Source: Clostridium lundense DSM 17049
GTDB taxonomy: Bacteria > Bacillota > Clostridia > Clostridiales > Clostridiaceae
Length of the DNA: 64,000 nt
Direction of reading: 5' to 3'
Assembly (NCBI RefSeq): GCF_000619945.1
Contig: NZ_JHVC01000002.1
Location: 186,001-250,000 of the forward strand
A program made the position numbers and the translations under genes. Every line of letters begins with the position of its first letter. The stretch's first letter is position 1. Below are positions 8,699 through 17,415 of the stretch, piece by piece. The notes beneath the pieces are model-generated. The model had not been told where the DNA came from. It made no database searches and saw only the letters and a program-made list of their open reading frames with translations.

Positions 8699-9852
8699 TA
8701 AAGGTTGGAAATAAAAATTTTTTGGTATTGTTTTGTATTTCTTTTATCTATGCTTATTTACAAGGTGGAAATTTACCATATTCAATATTTTATGCACTAT
8801 TATGTATTGTAAGTTTTTCCTTAATATATGTGTTGATAATAGGAAGAAATATAGTTATAGATATAAAATTTAGTAGAGATACCTTTTACACTTTTGAGGA
8901 CACAGAAATCCATACGGTAATTAAGAATTATGGTATATTACCTGTGTATTATATAGAGATGCATAATACAGTTCTTTATGAATTAGATAAGAGTTATAAA
9001 GGATATGTTTTTAGCTTGGATATGGATGCAAATAAACGATTAAATACAAAAGTAAGATTTTTTACTAGAGGAATATACAATTTTGGAGAAAGTAAGCTAT
9101 ACTTTAAGGATTTTTTTTCACTTTTTAATTTTGAAAAGGTTATAAAAAAGAGAAATATAATTAAGGTATATCCTAAAATTTATCATCTAGATAAATTTAA
9201 TTTTTCTGGAGAAGATTTATTTAACACTACAATAAAAGAAAAAGGAAACATTAGAGAGGACTATTCTATAAGCGATATAAGAAAATATAGAACAGGAGAT
9301 AATTTAAGAAATATTCATTGGAAAATAAGTGCTAAGTATGGAGAGTTATACACAAAAAACCTTGAGATGGTTAATGGAGAAAAAACTAACATTATATTAA
9401 ATATGAATAAAGAAGATTATTTCAATGAAAAAAGCGAAGAAAAAGAAGAAGAATTAATAGATTTAACCTCTTCTTTAATTAATATGATGATAGTTAGGGG
9501 GATAAAAAGTAATTTGCATATTTGTAATAATGAAATGAAAAGTTTTAGTGTAAGTAAAAGGAATGATTTTCAAGAAATAATGGAGTACTTTTTAATGCAT
9601 AAAAGTGAGGGCGAAGAAGACTTTTTTAAGTTTATTATAGACAATTTAAATAGAATAGATAAAAATAGTTTTGTGATACTTATAACTCCAAAAATAAACG
9701 AGCAAATAAAAGATAATTTAATATATCTAAGAAGATTAGGATATAAAATTTTAGCTTTCTATTCTGTAAGTAGTTTTGACAATATTGAGAATGTATCTAC
9801 TCTAAAGGAAATGAATATAAGATGTATAAGTTTTAATGAAGCTATTGGCTAA
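8695..9852 (+). CDS. DUF58 domain membrane protein
   Basis: A 385-residue protein with two closely spaced N-terminal membrane helices (about 8-48), then a soluble region with the DUF58 signature GDNLRNIHWKISAKYGELYTK (near residue 200; quoted here only as its type, with the invariant His-Trp-Lys). The C-terminal part resembles a von Willebrand A-like fold. It overlaps the MoxR gene by 4 bases and precedes the transglutaminase. The DUF58 protein is thought to be a substrate or partner of the MoxR chaperone; its biochemical role is not known. Confidence 0.88.
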   Translation: MIKVGNKNFLVLFCISFIYAYLQGGNLPYSIFYALLCIVSFSLIYVLIIGRNIVIDIKFSRDTFYTFEDTEIHTVIKNYGILPVYYIEMHNTVLYELDKSYKGYVFSLDMDANKRLNTKVRFFTRGIYNFGESKLYFKDFFSLFNFEKVIKKRNIIKVYPKIYHLDKFNFSGEDLFNTTIKEKGNIREDYSISDIRKYRTGDNLRNIHWKISAKYGELYTKNLEMVNGEKTNIILNMNKEDYFNEKSEEKEEELIDLTSSLINMMIVRGIKSNLHICNNEMKSFSVSKRNDFQEIMEYFLMHKSEGEEDFFKFIIDNLNRIDKNSFVILITPKINEQIKDNLIYLRRLGYKILAFYSVSSFDNIENVSTLKEMNIRCISFNEAIG

Positions 9853-9868
9853 TGAAAGGATATATTTT

Positions 9869-12112
9869 ATGGAAGATTTCAAAAATAATATAATATATAT
9901 ATGTTTAATATATATTAATATGTTTTTTATAATGATAGTTATGAAGAAATGTTTTAAAATAAATAACTTTTCTTATGGATTTTTTACTTTTATGTTTATT
10001 TTAGCATCAATTATATATTGCTTTTATAGTAGCTTATTAAAGAGATTTTTATATAGGCTTCTATTTATATTATTGATTATTTTGTTTTCATTATTATTTA
10101 TATATTATAATACAGGTTATTTAATGAAGTTGTATAATTTAAATATAAAATATGTAACGGAGTTAAATAACAGCATATATAATGGAGAAATGACAGCATT
10201 TTATCAATTCAAGGTTATCTTGGCTATAATAATCCCATTACTTATGTTTTTAACATTATGGATTAGTAACAAAGTATGGTCTAATTTTATATTGCTTATT
10301 ACCACATCTTCCATGGTGTTTTTTTGGCATTATGGATATACAGAAGCAATAAAAAAATATACGCCCTATTTTATTATTATAAGTATTATTACTTATTGTA
10401 TAAGTACTTATATGAGTAATATAGATGATTTAAAATATAGAGAAGTAAAAATATTTATATCTTCAAAAAAAATAGTAGTATATGTAGTTATGATAAGTTT
10501 TTTTATAACAGTAGTTCAAGGTTTTCTTCCTAAGGAGATAGGAGGAAAGTATAACAGGGAAAGTGCAAAGAAAATTATAAATAAATTTTCAACTAATAGA
10601 AGAGATTTAGAAAATGTGTACAATATAAGTTCTTCAGGTTATACAAATACAGACAAAAAGCTTGGAGGACCAATTACTATAGACAATAAAGAAGTTTTTA
10701 AGGTTAAAGCAGATAGGCCATATTATCTAAGAGGTATCAGTAAAGAGTATTATGATGGATTCTCTTGGAAGGGCATTCAAAATAATTATGAAAGAGTTGA
10801 TAAGAATAATTATGCATTGGAACCAAAGGGTAGTAATATCCTCTCTATATTAGGAGAATCAAAAGTTGACTATATTACAATCTATCCTAAATACATTAAT
10901 ACATCTACTTTATTTGCTCCTATGTATACTACAGGTGTAGATATAAAAGGAGAAAAAGTATTCTATGATAAGGACAATAATTTTATAGCATCCAATGATA
11001 TAAATAAGGAGTATACTGTAAAGTTTTATAATGATAATTTGAAATACTCTGTAATGTCAAATAATATATATAACAAAAAAAATATTATTACTACTATAAT
11101 GGACTATGGATATAAACGGTCGTTAAGTTTAGAACCAGAAAAATTTAAAGAGTATGATGTATATTTACAATTGCCAGATAATATTCCAAAGAGAGTATTT
11201 GATTTGGTTAAAAATATTACTAAGGGGGAAAAGGATCCTGGAGAAAAAGTGTTTAGAATTTATCAGTACCTTAATGAAAATTATAAGTATTCTTTGGAAG
11301 TTCCACCACTATCAGATGGAAAGGAATTTGTAGATAACTTTTTGTTTAAAGAAAAAAGAGGCTATTGTACTTACTTTGCTACTGCAGCTACTATAATGTG
11401 TAGAATAGCTGGAATACCAGCAAGATATGTAGAAGGATTTAACATGACTTATGATAAGGATACGAACGGACTATTTATTGTATCTAATAAGAATGCACAT
11501 GCTTGGTCAGAAGTATTGATTGATCCTCTTAGTAATAGCTGGTCTATATTAGATACAGTACCCTCAGCACCAGATGAGATACAAAGAGATTTAGAGAAAC
11601 AAAAAGAAAATGTAAATCAAGGGAGTGCTAAGATTGAGGAACACAATAAAAATAATATAAAAAAAACTGAGGAAAAAACTATAGAAAAAGAAGAAATTAA
11701 AAATTATAAAGAATGGTATTTTAGCAGCTTATTTGGATTATTGTTATTAATGCTTTTTTCAATAATAGTAAGAATATTAATAATTGTAAACAATAGAAGG
11801 AAAGTTATTAAGGCTAAAAGTATAATTCCCCTGTATTTATATATAATTAGTAGACTAAAATCTATAGGCATATATAAGAATGAAAATGAAGGTGACAAGG
11901 AATTTATTCAGAATATAGAGGATGTATCCTTAAAATTTAAAATGGAAGAGATAATAGAACATGTCTATATTGAGTTCTATGGAGAAAAACAAAATATAAT
12001 AGAATATAACGAAAAAGAAGAGTTATATGAATTTATAGAAAAATATATAAAAGAGAATCAAGGAAGAGGCAAGTATTATACAGTAAAATTTTTTAGGCGA
12101 ATCAAGAGTTAG
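9869..12112 (+). CDS. Membrane transglutaminase-like protein (TgpA type)
   Basis: A 747-residue protein. Five to six membrane helices fill about residues 5-230, followed by an extracellular transglutaminase-like cysteine protease domain. The Cys is in RGYCTYFATAATIMCR, the His in AHAWSEV and the Asp in the following strand (LIDPL). A further membrane helix lies near 615-640 with a cytoplasmic tail. This is the TgpA/YebA layout. The ATG at 9869 has AAAGGA upstream; an in-frame ATG at 9836 lies inside the DUF58 gene without a ribosome site. It is the third gene of the MoxR operon, and a terminator follows at once. Confidence 0.9.
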   Translation: MEDFKNNIIYICLIYINMFFIMIVMKKCFKINNFSYGFFTFMFILASIIYCFYSSLLKRFLYRLLFILLIILFSLLFIYYNTGYLMKLYNLNIKYVTELNNSIYNGEMTAFYQFKVILAIIIPLLMFLTLWISNKVWSNFILLITTSSMVFFWHYGYTEAIKKYTPYFIIISIITYCISTYMSNIDDLKYREVKIFISSKKIVVYVVMISFFITVVQGFLPKEIGGKYNRESAKKIINKFSTNRRDLENVYNISSSGYTNTDKKLGGPITIDNKEVFKVKADRPYYLRGISKEYYDGFSWKGIQNNYERVDKNNYALEPKGSNILSILGESKVDYITIYPKYINTSTLFAPMYTTGVDIKGEKVFYDKDNNFIASNDINKEYTVKFYNDNLKYSVMSNNIYNKKNIITTIMDYGYKRSLSLEPEKFKEYDVYLQLPDNIPKRVFDLVKNITKGEKDPGEKVFRIYQYLNENYKYSLEVPPLSDGKEFVDNFLFKEKRGYCTYFATAATIMCRIAGIPARYVEGFNMTYDKDTNGLFIVSNKNAHAWSEVLIDPLSNSWSILDTVPSAPDEIQRDLEKQKENVNQGSAKIEEHNKNNIKKTEEKTIEKEEIKNYKEWYFSSLFGLLLLMLFSIIVRILIIVNNRRKVIKAKSIIPLYLYIISRLKSIGIYKNENEGDKEFIQNIEDVSLKFKMEEIIEHVYIEFYGEKQNIIEYNEKEELYEFIEKYIKENQGRGKYYTVKFFRRIKS

Positions 12113-12118
12113 AAATAG

Positions 12119-12164
12119 AAAAGTTATATGTAAAAGTACTATAATATTACATATAACTTTTTTA
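12119..12164 (+). terminator. Terminator after the MoxR-DUF58-transglutaminase operon
   Basis: A 13-bp stem AAGTTATATGTAA / TTACATATAACTT followed by six T, directly after the transglutaminase stop. Confidence 0.85.
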
Positions 12165-12263
12165 TTAATTTTATTCTGCCGTTATATAAAATATTCCAAA
12201 TATGTGATATAATATTAAACATCAAGTGATTTTTAGGCTAAGATGAGAATGGAAAAATAAAAT

Positions 12264-12346
12264 GCGGGTATGGCGGAATTGGCAGACGCACTAGATTCAG
12301 GTTCTAGCGGGAAACCATGCAGGTTCAAGTCCTGTTACCCGCACCA
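12264..12346 (+). tRNA. tRNA-Leu (anticodon CAG)
   Basis: An 83-base tRNA with the acceptor stem GCGGGTA / TACCCGC, discriminator A and an encoded CCA. The anticodon stem CTAGA/TCTAG encloses the loop TTCAGGT, giving CAG (reads CUG). The T arm contains GGTTCAAGTCC, and a variable arm of the type II class is present (GCGGGAAACCATGC region). CUG is a rare codon in this AT-rich genome. It stands alone, about 150 bases after the previous operon. Confidence 0.95.
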
Positions 12347-12370
12347 CAAAAAATACAATAAAAAAGGATA

Positions 12371-13156
12371 GTGAAGAAGTATATGAGAAGAAAGAACAAG
12401 GAAAGATTACTAGTTTCTTGTATTTTTTTTAACTTATTAATGGTATTATTTGTAAATTGTGATATAAAATACAATAAAAATATACTTGTAGTAAGCAAAC
12501 CTCATGTTGTATTGGGAGAGAAGAAAAAAGTTGCTAAAGAAAATTTGGATAATCTAAAAATGGACAAGCCGTTTAAAATGGATGAAAAAATTGATAGAAA
12601 ATTGGATAGAATAATAGTAGTTGATCCAGGTCATGGAGGAGTTGATAAGGGTACCAATATAGGTAATTTGTACGAAAAAAATATAAATTTAGCAATAGCC
12701 TCTTATACAAAATCTTATCTTCAGCAGAATGGTTTTAAGGTGTATATGACAAGAGAGGAAGATAAATTAATTCCATTAAAAGAAATAGGTAACTTTGTTA
12801 ATGATATAAGACCTGAAGTTTTTGTGTCAATTCATGTAAATTCTTTTAAAGAGAACAAATATGAAGGTATATCTACCTATTATTATGACCCTAACGGGTT
12901 TCAGAGAGAAGAAAGAATTGAATTAGCTAAAAGCATACAAAAGCAAAATATAAAAGATGGAATATGGCATGATAGAGGAATACTAAGGCAGAATATAGCA
13001 GTATTAAGATATAGCAATTCTAACTGTGTTTTAGTAGAGTGTGGATTTATAACTAATGAGGGTGATAGAAAGAAATTACAGGACGAAAGTATATTAAAAA
13101 GTACTGGTGAAAATATTGCTAAAGGTATAATTAATTATATTAATAATAAAAACTAA
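12371..13156 (+). CDS. cwlD: N-acetylmuramoyl-L-alanine amidase CwlD
   Basis: A 261-residue amidase_3 family enzyme. An N-terminal signal/anchor helix at about 13-30 is followed by a linker and the catalytic domain with zinc ligands in DPGHGGVDKG, the Glu of LYEKNINLAIA, the His of VSIHVNSF, and the catalytic Glu in LVECGFITNEGD. Length and single-domain layout match CwlD, which removes stem peptides so that muramic delta-lactam can form in spore cortex. The start is uncertain: GTG 12371 lies very close to AAGGA, and ATG 12383 is the alternative. The tRNA-Leu gene is immediately upstream. Confidence 0.85.
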   Translation: MKKYMRRKNKERLLVSCIFFNLLMVLFVNCDIKYNKNILVVSKPHVVLGEKKKVAKENLDNLKMDKPFKMDEKIDRKLDRIIVVDPGHGGVDKGTNIGNLYEKNINLAIASYTKSYLQQNGFKVYMTREEDKLIPLKEIGNFVNDIRPEVFVSIHVNSFKENKYEGISTYYYDPNGFQREERIELAKSIQKQNIKDGIWHDRGILRQNIAVLRYSNSNCVLVECGFITNEGDRKKLQDESILKSTGENIAKGIINYINNKN

Positions 13157-13224
13157 TAAAATTAAATATAGCTTTTTCTGTTATAATAAAATGTAGCAAT
13201 AAAATAAGAAGGGAATGTTGTCAA

Positions 13225-14058
13225 TTGTCATATAAACTAATATGCACAGATATGGATGGCACATTGCTTAATAGCAATAATGAAATAAGTAAAAGAAATT
13301 TGGAGGCTATTAAGAAGGCTTCTGAAAAAGGAGTGCAGGTAGCTGTAAGTACAGGAAGATTATTTGTGTCAGCAAATTATTATGCAGATTTAATTGGAGT
13401 AAAAACTCCAGTTATAGCATCTAACGGTGCTTATATAAGAGATAAGAACAAGGATAAAGTTATATATAAATCACTTTTAGGTTATAAAAACTGTAAAAAA
13501 ATTATAGAGATAATTAAAAAGTATGATATGTATCCTCATTTCAATACTTATAATGGTATTATTACAGAAAAATTGGTTTATTCATCAAAATTTTATTCTA
13601 AAATGAATGAGAGTCTCCCAGAAGACAGAAGAATTAATATAATGATTACTTCAAATTGGGAGGAAAGTTTTAAGGAATATGAAAATGAAATACTAAAGTG
13701 TATAGTTATAGATAAAGACTATGAAAAGTTAAAGCTAGTTAAAGAAGAGTTATTAAAAGAAGAAGGATTAGAAGTAGTGAGTTCTTTTGTAAACAATATA
13801 GAAATTATGACTAAAGGAGTTTCTAAGGGAAATGCTGTTAGCATACTTGCAAATTACTATAATTTAACTAGAGAAGAAGTAATGTGTATAGGGGATAGTG
13901 AAAATGATCTTTCTATGATAAAATTTGCAGGAATGGGAATAGCAATGGGTAATGGTAATGAATTGGTAAAGAGTAATTCTGATTATATAACAGATACTAA
14001 TAATGAAGATGGTGTAGCAAAGGCAATAGGAAAATTTATATTATCAAGCGATTCTTAG
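13225..14058 (+). CDS. Cof-type HAD-IIB family phosphatase
   Basis: A 277-residue HAD hydrolase. Motif I is DMDGTLL (Asp9 and Asp11), motif II Thr/Ser is in VAVSTGR, motif III Lys is in TKGVSKGNA, and motif IV is GDSENDLSM. The C2-type cap (about 85-185) marks the IIB/Cof group, which dephosphorylates sugar phosphates or flavin-type cofactors. The start is a TTG at 13225 giving MSYKLICTDMDGT; GAAGGGA lies 11 bases upstream and no ATG fits. The substrate cannot be told from sequence. Confidence 0.9.
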   Translation: MSYKLICTDMDGTLLNSNNEISKRNLEAIKKASEKGVQVAVSTGRLFVSANYYADLIGVKTPVIASNGAYIRDKNKDKVIYKSLLGYKNCKKIIEIIKKYDMYPHFNTYNGIITEKLVYSSKFYSKMNESLPEDRRINIMITSNWEESFKEYENEILKCIVIDKDYEKLKLVKEELLKEEGLEVVSSFVNNIEIMTKGVSKGNAVSILANYYNLTREEVMCIGDSENDLSMIKFAGMGIAMGNGNELVKSNSDYITDTNNEDGVAKAIGKFILSSDS

Positions 14059-14126
14059 CTCCAGAAGCGTAGCTATCGGATAAAAATGTAATAAATAAAC
14101 ATACTAGTATTATGGAGGTGTGTAGT

Positions 14127-15134
14127 ATGTTTATTCCTAAAAGAGTGATATTTGAAGAAAATGCTTTAAATTATGAGTTGGGCAAAAATCTTTTAAAGAG
14201 ATTTAAAAATGAGAATATAGATATTCTATATTCCAAAAATGGAAGAATTACAGGTATACCAGGAAAAGATAATAGACAAATGTATATTGAAGGCAAAAAT
14301 ACCTTGGTAGTGGGAGTAAGGAAAACTTTGAATTTTGAATCTTGCAAGCCATCCGCTCATTATCAACTTCCTATAGTTAGTGGTTGTATGGGTATGTGTG
14401 AATATTGTTATCTAAATACTCAAATGGGTAAGAAACCATATATTAAAATTCATGCGAATATAGAAGAGATATTGGATAAAGCGGGAGAGTATATAGAAAG
14501 TAGGAAGCCAGAAATAACTATTTTTGAAGGGGCGGCTACTTCGGATCCCATACCTGTGGAAACTTATAGTGAAGCTTTAAAGAAATCTATAGAGTATTTT
14601 GGAGAAAACCAGAATTCTTTGTTTAGGTTTGTTACAAAGTATACTGATGTAGATGATCTTTTAAATTTAAAGCATAATGGAAGAACTACTATAAGATTTA
14701 GTATAAATACCAAAGATGTAATAACCAGATTCGAACATAGAACACCAAGTTTAGAGGAAAGGCTAAAAGCTGCTAAGAAAATTGGAGAAAGTGGATATAA
14801 TTTAGGATTTATTATAGCACCAGTATTTATTTATCCATCATGGGAAAAAGATTATTACGATGTATTAGAAAACATATATGATAATTTTAAAGGAATAAAC
14901 TTGAAATTTGAAGTAATATCCCATAGATTTACTAAAAGAGCAAAAGAAAATATATTAACTATATATTCTAATACTCTACTACCTATGGAAGAAGAATTAA
15001 GAAAATTTAAGTTTGGGCAATTTGGATATGGCAAGTACATATATAAGGATGAAGAATTAAATTATATGAAGGATTTTTTTAAGAAAAATATAATCAAATT
15101 ATTTGGAGAAGAAAGTATAAATTATATTATATAG
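14127..15134 (+). CDS. splB: Spore photoproduct lyase (radical SAM)
   Basis: A 335-residue protein that repairs the UV spore photoproduct in spore DNA during germination. The radical SAM cluster motif is C87-M-G-M-C91-E-Y-C94-Y, in the SPL-type CxxxCxxC spacing, and the two tyrosines flanking the last cysteine (Tyr93, Tyr95) are conserved. The segment FEGAATSD (133-140) corresponds to the region that in Bacillus subtilis holds the hydrogen-donor Cys141; here I see Ala137 at that site. The start is the ATG at 14127 after GGAGGTG; an upstream ATG at 14112 contains the ribosome site. It is monocistronic. Confidence 0.92.
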   Translation: MFIPKRVIFEENALNYELGKNLLKRFKNENIDILYSKNGRITGIPGKDNRQMYIEGKNTLVVGVRKTLNFESCKPSAHYQLPIVSGCMGMCEYCYLNTQMGKKPYIKIHANIEEILDKAGEYIESRKPEITIFEGAATSDPIPVETYSEALKKSIEYFGENQNSLFRFVTKYTDVDDLLNLKHNGRTTIRFSINTKDVITRFEHRTPSLEERLKAAKKIGESGYNLGFIIAPVFIYPSWEKDYYDVLENIYDNFKGINLKFEVISHRFTKRAKENILTIYSNTLLPMEEELRKFKFGQFGYGKYIYKDEELNYMKDFFKKNIIKLFGEESINYII

Positions 15135-15258
15135 CAGCGTAATACAAAAAATGTAAAATGGTATTTTCATATCTTTACTATTTTCATATAATAGAGTAAT
15201 ATATTTATGTGAATGTAAATTCAATATAGTAATTGCGTTAGTACAAGGGGGAATACAA

Positions 15259-15726
15259 TTGAACTTAAATATAGTATTATTTCAACCAGAGATTCCACAG
15301 AACACAGGGAATATAGCTAGAACTTGTGTACTTACAAATTGTAAACTTCATTTAATAAAACCTTTAGGATTTAGTTTAGATGAAAAACATTTAAAAAGAG
15401 CAGGTCTTGATTATTGGCCTTATTTAGACATAGAGATACATGAATCCTATGAAGACTTAAGAGAGAAATATAAGGATGGAACATTTTATTTCTCCACAAC
15501 TCATGGAGAAAACTATTATAATGACGTAAATTTTAAAGAAGGAGACTTTATTGTATTTGGCAGGGAATCCTGTGGATTACCTGATGAAATAAGAAATAGT
15601 GATCCAGAAAGATGTATAAAAGTACCTATGATAAATACTACCACTAGATCACTAAATCTCTCCAATACAGTAGCTATTGTTACTTATGAGGCATTAAGGC
15701 AGATGGATTATCCGAATATGAAATAA
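15259..15726 (+). CDS. trmL: tRNA (cytidine/uridine-34 2'-O)-methyltransferase TrmL
   Basis: A 155-residue SPOUT methyltransferase. Conserved pieces are NIVLFQPEIPQNTGNIARTC at the N terminus, FGRESCGLPDEIRN in the middle and the C-terminal trefoil knot motif MINTTTRSLNLSNTVAIVTYE (shown here as its type: Arg-Ser-Leu-Asn-Leu). It methylates the wobble ribose of tRNA-Leu isoacceptors. The start is TTG at 15259 after GGGGG. The DegV gene follows 14 bases later and is probably cotranscribed. Confidence 0.93.
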   Translation: MNLNIVLFQPEIPQNTGNIARTCVLTNCKLHLIKPLGFSLDEKHLKRAGLDYWPYLDIEIHESYEDLREKYKDGTFYFSTTHGENYYNDVNFKEGDFIVFGRESCGLPDEIRNSDPERCIKVPMINTTTRSLNLSNTVAIVTYEALRQMDYPNMK

Positions 15727-15740
15727 AAGGGGGTTGGAGT

Positions 15741-16580
15741 ATGCAGAAAATAAAGATAATAACAGATAGTACAGCAGACCTACCCAAAGAAATAGTTGAA
15801 GAGCATGATATTGAGGTTTTACCACTGCTTGTTAATTTCGGAGAAGAAACTTATATAGATGGAATTGATATAGATACACAGACATTATTAGAGAAGATGG
15901 AGAGTTCAGAGGACTTTCCAATTACAGCTCAGGTAAATCCTCAAAGATTTTTAGAGTGTTATAAAGGATATTTAGATGAAGGGTACAAAATAGTATCAAT
16001 ACATTTGTCGTCAAAAATGAGTGGAACTTATCAATCTGCATGTATCGCCAAGGATATGCTAGAAACAGATTGTATAAAAGTTATTGATTCTTTAAATGTA
16101 ACTTCCGGATTAGGACTATTAGTTCTAAAAGCAGCTACATTAAAAGAAGCAGGATTAGATATTGGAGAAATAGAAAAAGAAATAATAAAAGCGGTACCAC
16201 ATGTGAAAAGTGTACTTGCCTTTGAGTATTTAGACAATTTAGTTAGAGGTGGAAGGTTATCAAGAACAGCAGGAATAATTGGAAATGTCTTAGGGATAAA
16301 GCCAATATTGGCTGTTAGCAATGGAGAAATGGTAGTTATAGATAAGGTTAGGGGTAGTAAAAGAGCTATAAGATATATAATGGATTATTTGGACAAGGTA
16401 GGCATAAAAGAGGATGAGCCTGCTATATTACTTCATATAGCTAATAAGGATATTCTAACTAATCTAAGGGAAACTATAAAAGAAAAAGGAAATCAGTTTA
16501 TAGAATGTGAAGTTGGATGTGTTGTAGGAGTTCATGCTGGCAAGGATGCTTGTGGTGTGTTTTTTATAGAAAACTATTAA
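15741..16580 (+). CDS. DegV family fatty-acid-binding protein
   Basis: A 279-residue DegV/FakB-type protein. The N terminus has the signature KIITDSTADLPKE, then HLSSKMSGTYQSA and the lipid-pocket region LDNLVRGGRLSRTAG. Members bind a single fatty acid and present it to FakA kinase. No fakA is in the window, and clostridia often carry several DegV paralogs. A GGGGGTTGGAG ribosome site precedes the ATG. A long noncoding region follows. Confidence 0.9.
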   Translation: MQKIKIITDSTADLPKEIVEEHDIEVLPLLVNFGEETYIDGIDIDTQTLLEKMESSEDFPITAQVNPQRFLECYKGYLDEGYKIVSIHLSSKMSGTYQSACIAKDMLETDCIKVIDSLNVTSGLGLLVLKAATLKEAGLDIGEIEKEIIKAVPHVKSVLAFEYLDNLVRGGRLSRTAGIIGNVLGIKPILAVSNGEMVVIDKVRGSKRAIRYIMDYLDKVGIKEDEPAILLHIANKDILTNLRETIKEKGNQFIECEVGCVVGVHAGKDACGVFFIENY

Positions 16581-16637
16581 GATAATTTGTGATGATACAA
16601 TAAATATATTTATAATTATTGTATTGTCATTTTGTAA

Positions 16638-16676
16638 TATGAAAATGGTTACATATAATGTTGTACTATGTAGTGA
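16638..16676 (+). repeat. Repeat box A, copy 1 (upstream of the nucleoside transporter)
   Basis: The motif ATGAAAATGGTTACATATAA continues as TGTTGTACTATGTAGTGA. It matches copy 3 at 17121-17163 with only a few changes. The flanks pair as ATGTTGT / ACAACAT with TATG / CATA inside, so a hairpin is possible. It sits about 130 bases before promoter box B copy 1. Confidence 0.6.
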
Positions 16677-16768
16677 TCATTAATCATAGGAACAACATGT
16701 GGAATTAGTATATTAAATAAAAATACTAATCTAGTTAAAAAACCAAGTATAATTTTTTATATAACTAA

Positions 16769-16797
16769 TTGTAGTTATTATAAAGTAATGATAAAAT
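16769..16797 (+). promoter_or_regulatory. Promoter box B, copy 1
   Basis: TTGTAG, a 17-base spacer and TAAAAT. The -35 region is the start of an imperfect palindrome (TTGTAGTTATTATAA). Two further copies lie downstream before the BMP lipoprotein gene. Confidence 0.5.
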
Positions 16798-16846
16798 ATA
16801 TGTATTAGCCATAGTGCGTAATATATGTTATTGGAGTATCATTTTA

Positions 16847-16888
16847 AAATGTGAAAAGGGTTACACACTATGCTGGAATGCTCATTAA
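16847..16888 (+). repeat. Repeat box A, copy 2
   Basis: AAAATGTGAAAAGGGTTACA, then a diverged right half (CACTATGCTGGAATGCTCATTA). The left 20 bases are identical to those of copy 3. Confidence 0.6.
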
Positions 16889-16965
16889 TTATCAAATGTG
16901 GTAATAATATGTAAAAGATTAATTCTAGATAGTGGAAAATTTAATAAACTGCATGATGTAATTAA

Positions 16966-16994
16966 TTGTAATTATTACAAAATCATGATAAAAT
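16966..16994 (+). promoter_or_regulatory. Promoter box B, copy 2
   Basis: TTGTAA, a 17-base spacer and TAAAAT. The first 15 bases are a perfect palindrome, TTGTAATTATTACAA, overlapping the -35 hexamer, as expected for a repressor site. Confidence 0.5.
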
Positions 16995-17120
16995 GTATGT
17001 ATTATCATTATTCTGTGATGGACAAAAATGAGAAGTATTATTTTCTAAGAATATATAATATTATGTAAAAAATACTTTATAATTATAGAATAAACAATAT
17101 GTATAAAGTATTGTTATTGA

Positions 17121-17163
17121 AAAATGTGAAAAGGGTTACATATAATGTTGTACTATGGAGTGA
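17121..17163 (+). repeat. Repeat box A, copy 3
   Basis: AAAATGTGAAAAGGGTTACA followed by TATAATGTTGTACTATGGAGTGA, nearly the same as copy 1 on its right half and copy 2 on its left half. Confidence 0.6.
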
Positions 17164-17274
17164 CTACTAAGCATATGAATAATATATAGAAAAATGCATA
17201 GAATGGGTATATTAAAATAAAACATAAGTTTTATTTATGCTTTAAAGATTAAGGTGAAGTGTTAATCCAATTGA

Positions 17275-17303
17275 TTGTAATAATTTCAAAGTAATGATAA
17301 ATA
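17275..17303 (+). promoter_or_regulatory. Promoter box B, copy 3 (proximal promoter of the nucleoside transporter operon)
   Basis: TTGTAA, a 17-base spacer and TAAATA, about 110 bases before the lipoprotein start. The rest of the 835-base spacer (16581-17415) contains no convincing gene. Confidence 0.5.
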
Positions 17304-17415
17304 TGAATATTTGAAATAGAATATAATACATAAGAAGGAAAATTATGAGTTTTGTAGAATATTATATTGCCATGTAAAATTTTTATTATATAACTTTATT
17401 AGGAGGGGTATTAAA

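Noticed and set aside
13219..13242. Copy of the small dispersed repeat at the start of the HAD gene (GTCAATTGTCA..TATAAACTA)
   Set aside because: The match to 1845-1866 covers codons for the conserved N-terminal YKL residues, so chance similarity in AT-rich DNA is the simpler explanation.
16638..17303. CRISPR array
   Set aside because: There are only three imperfect copies more than 200 bp apart with no uniform spacers.
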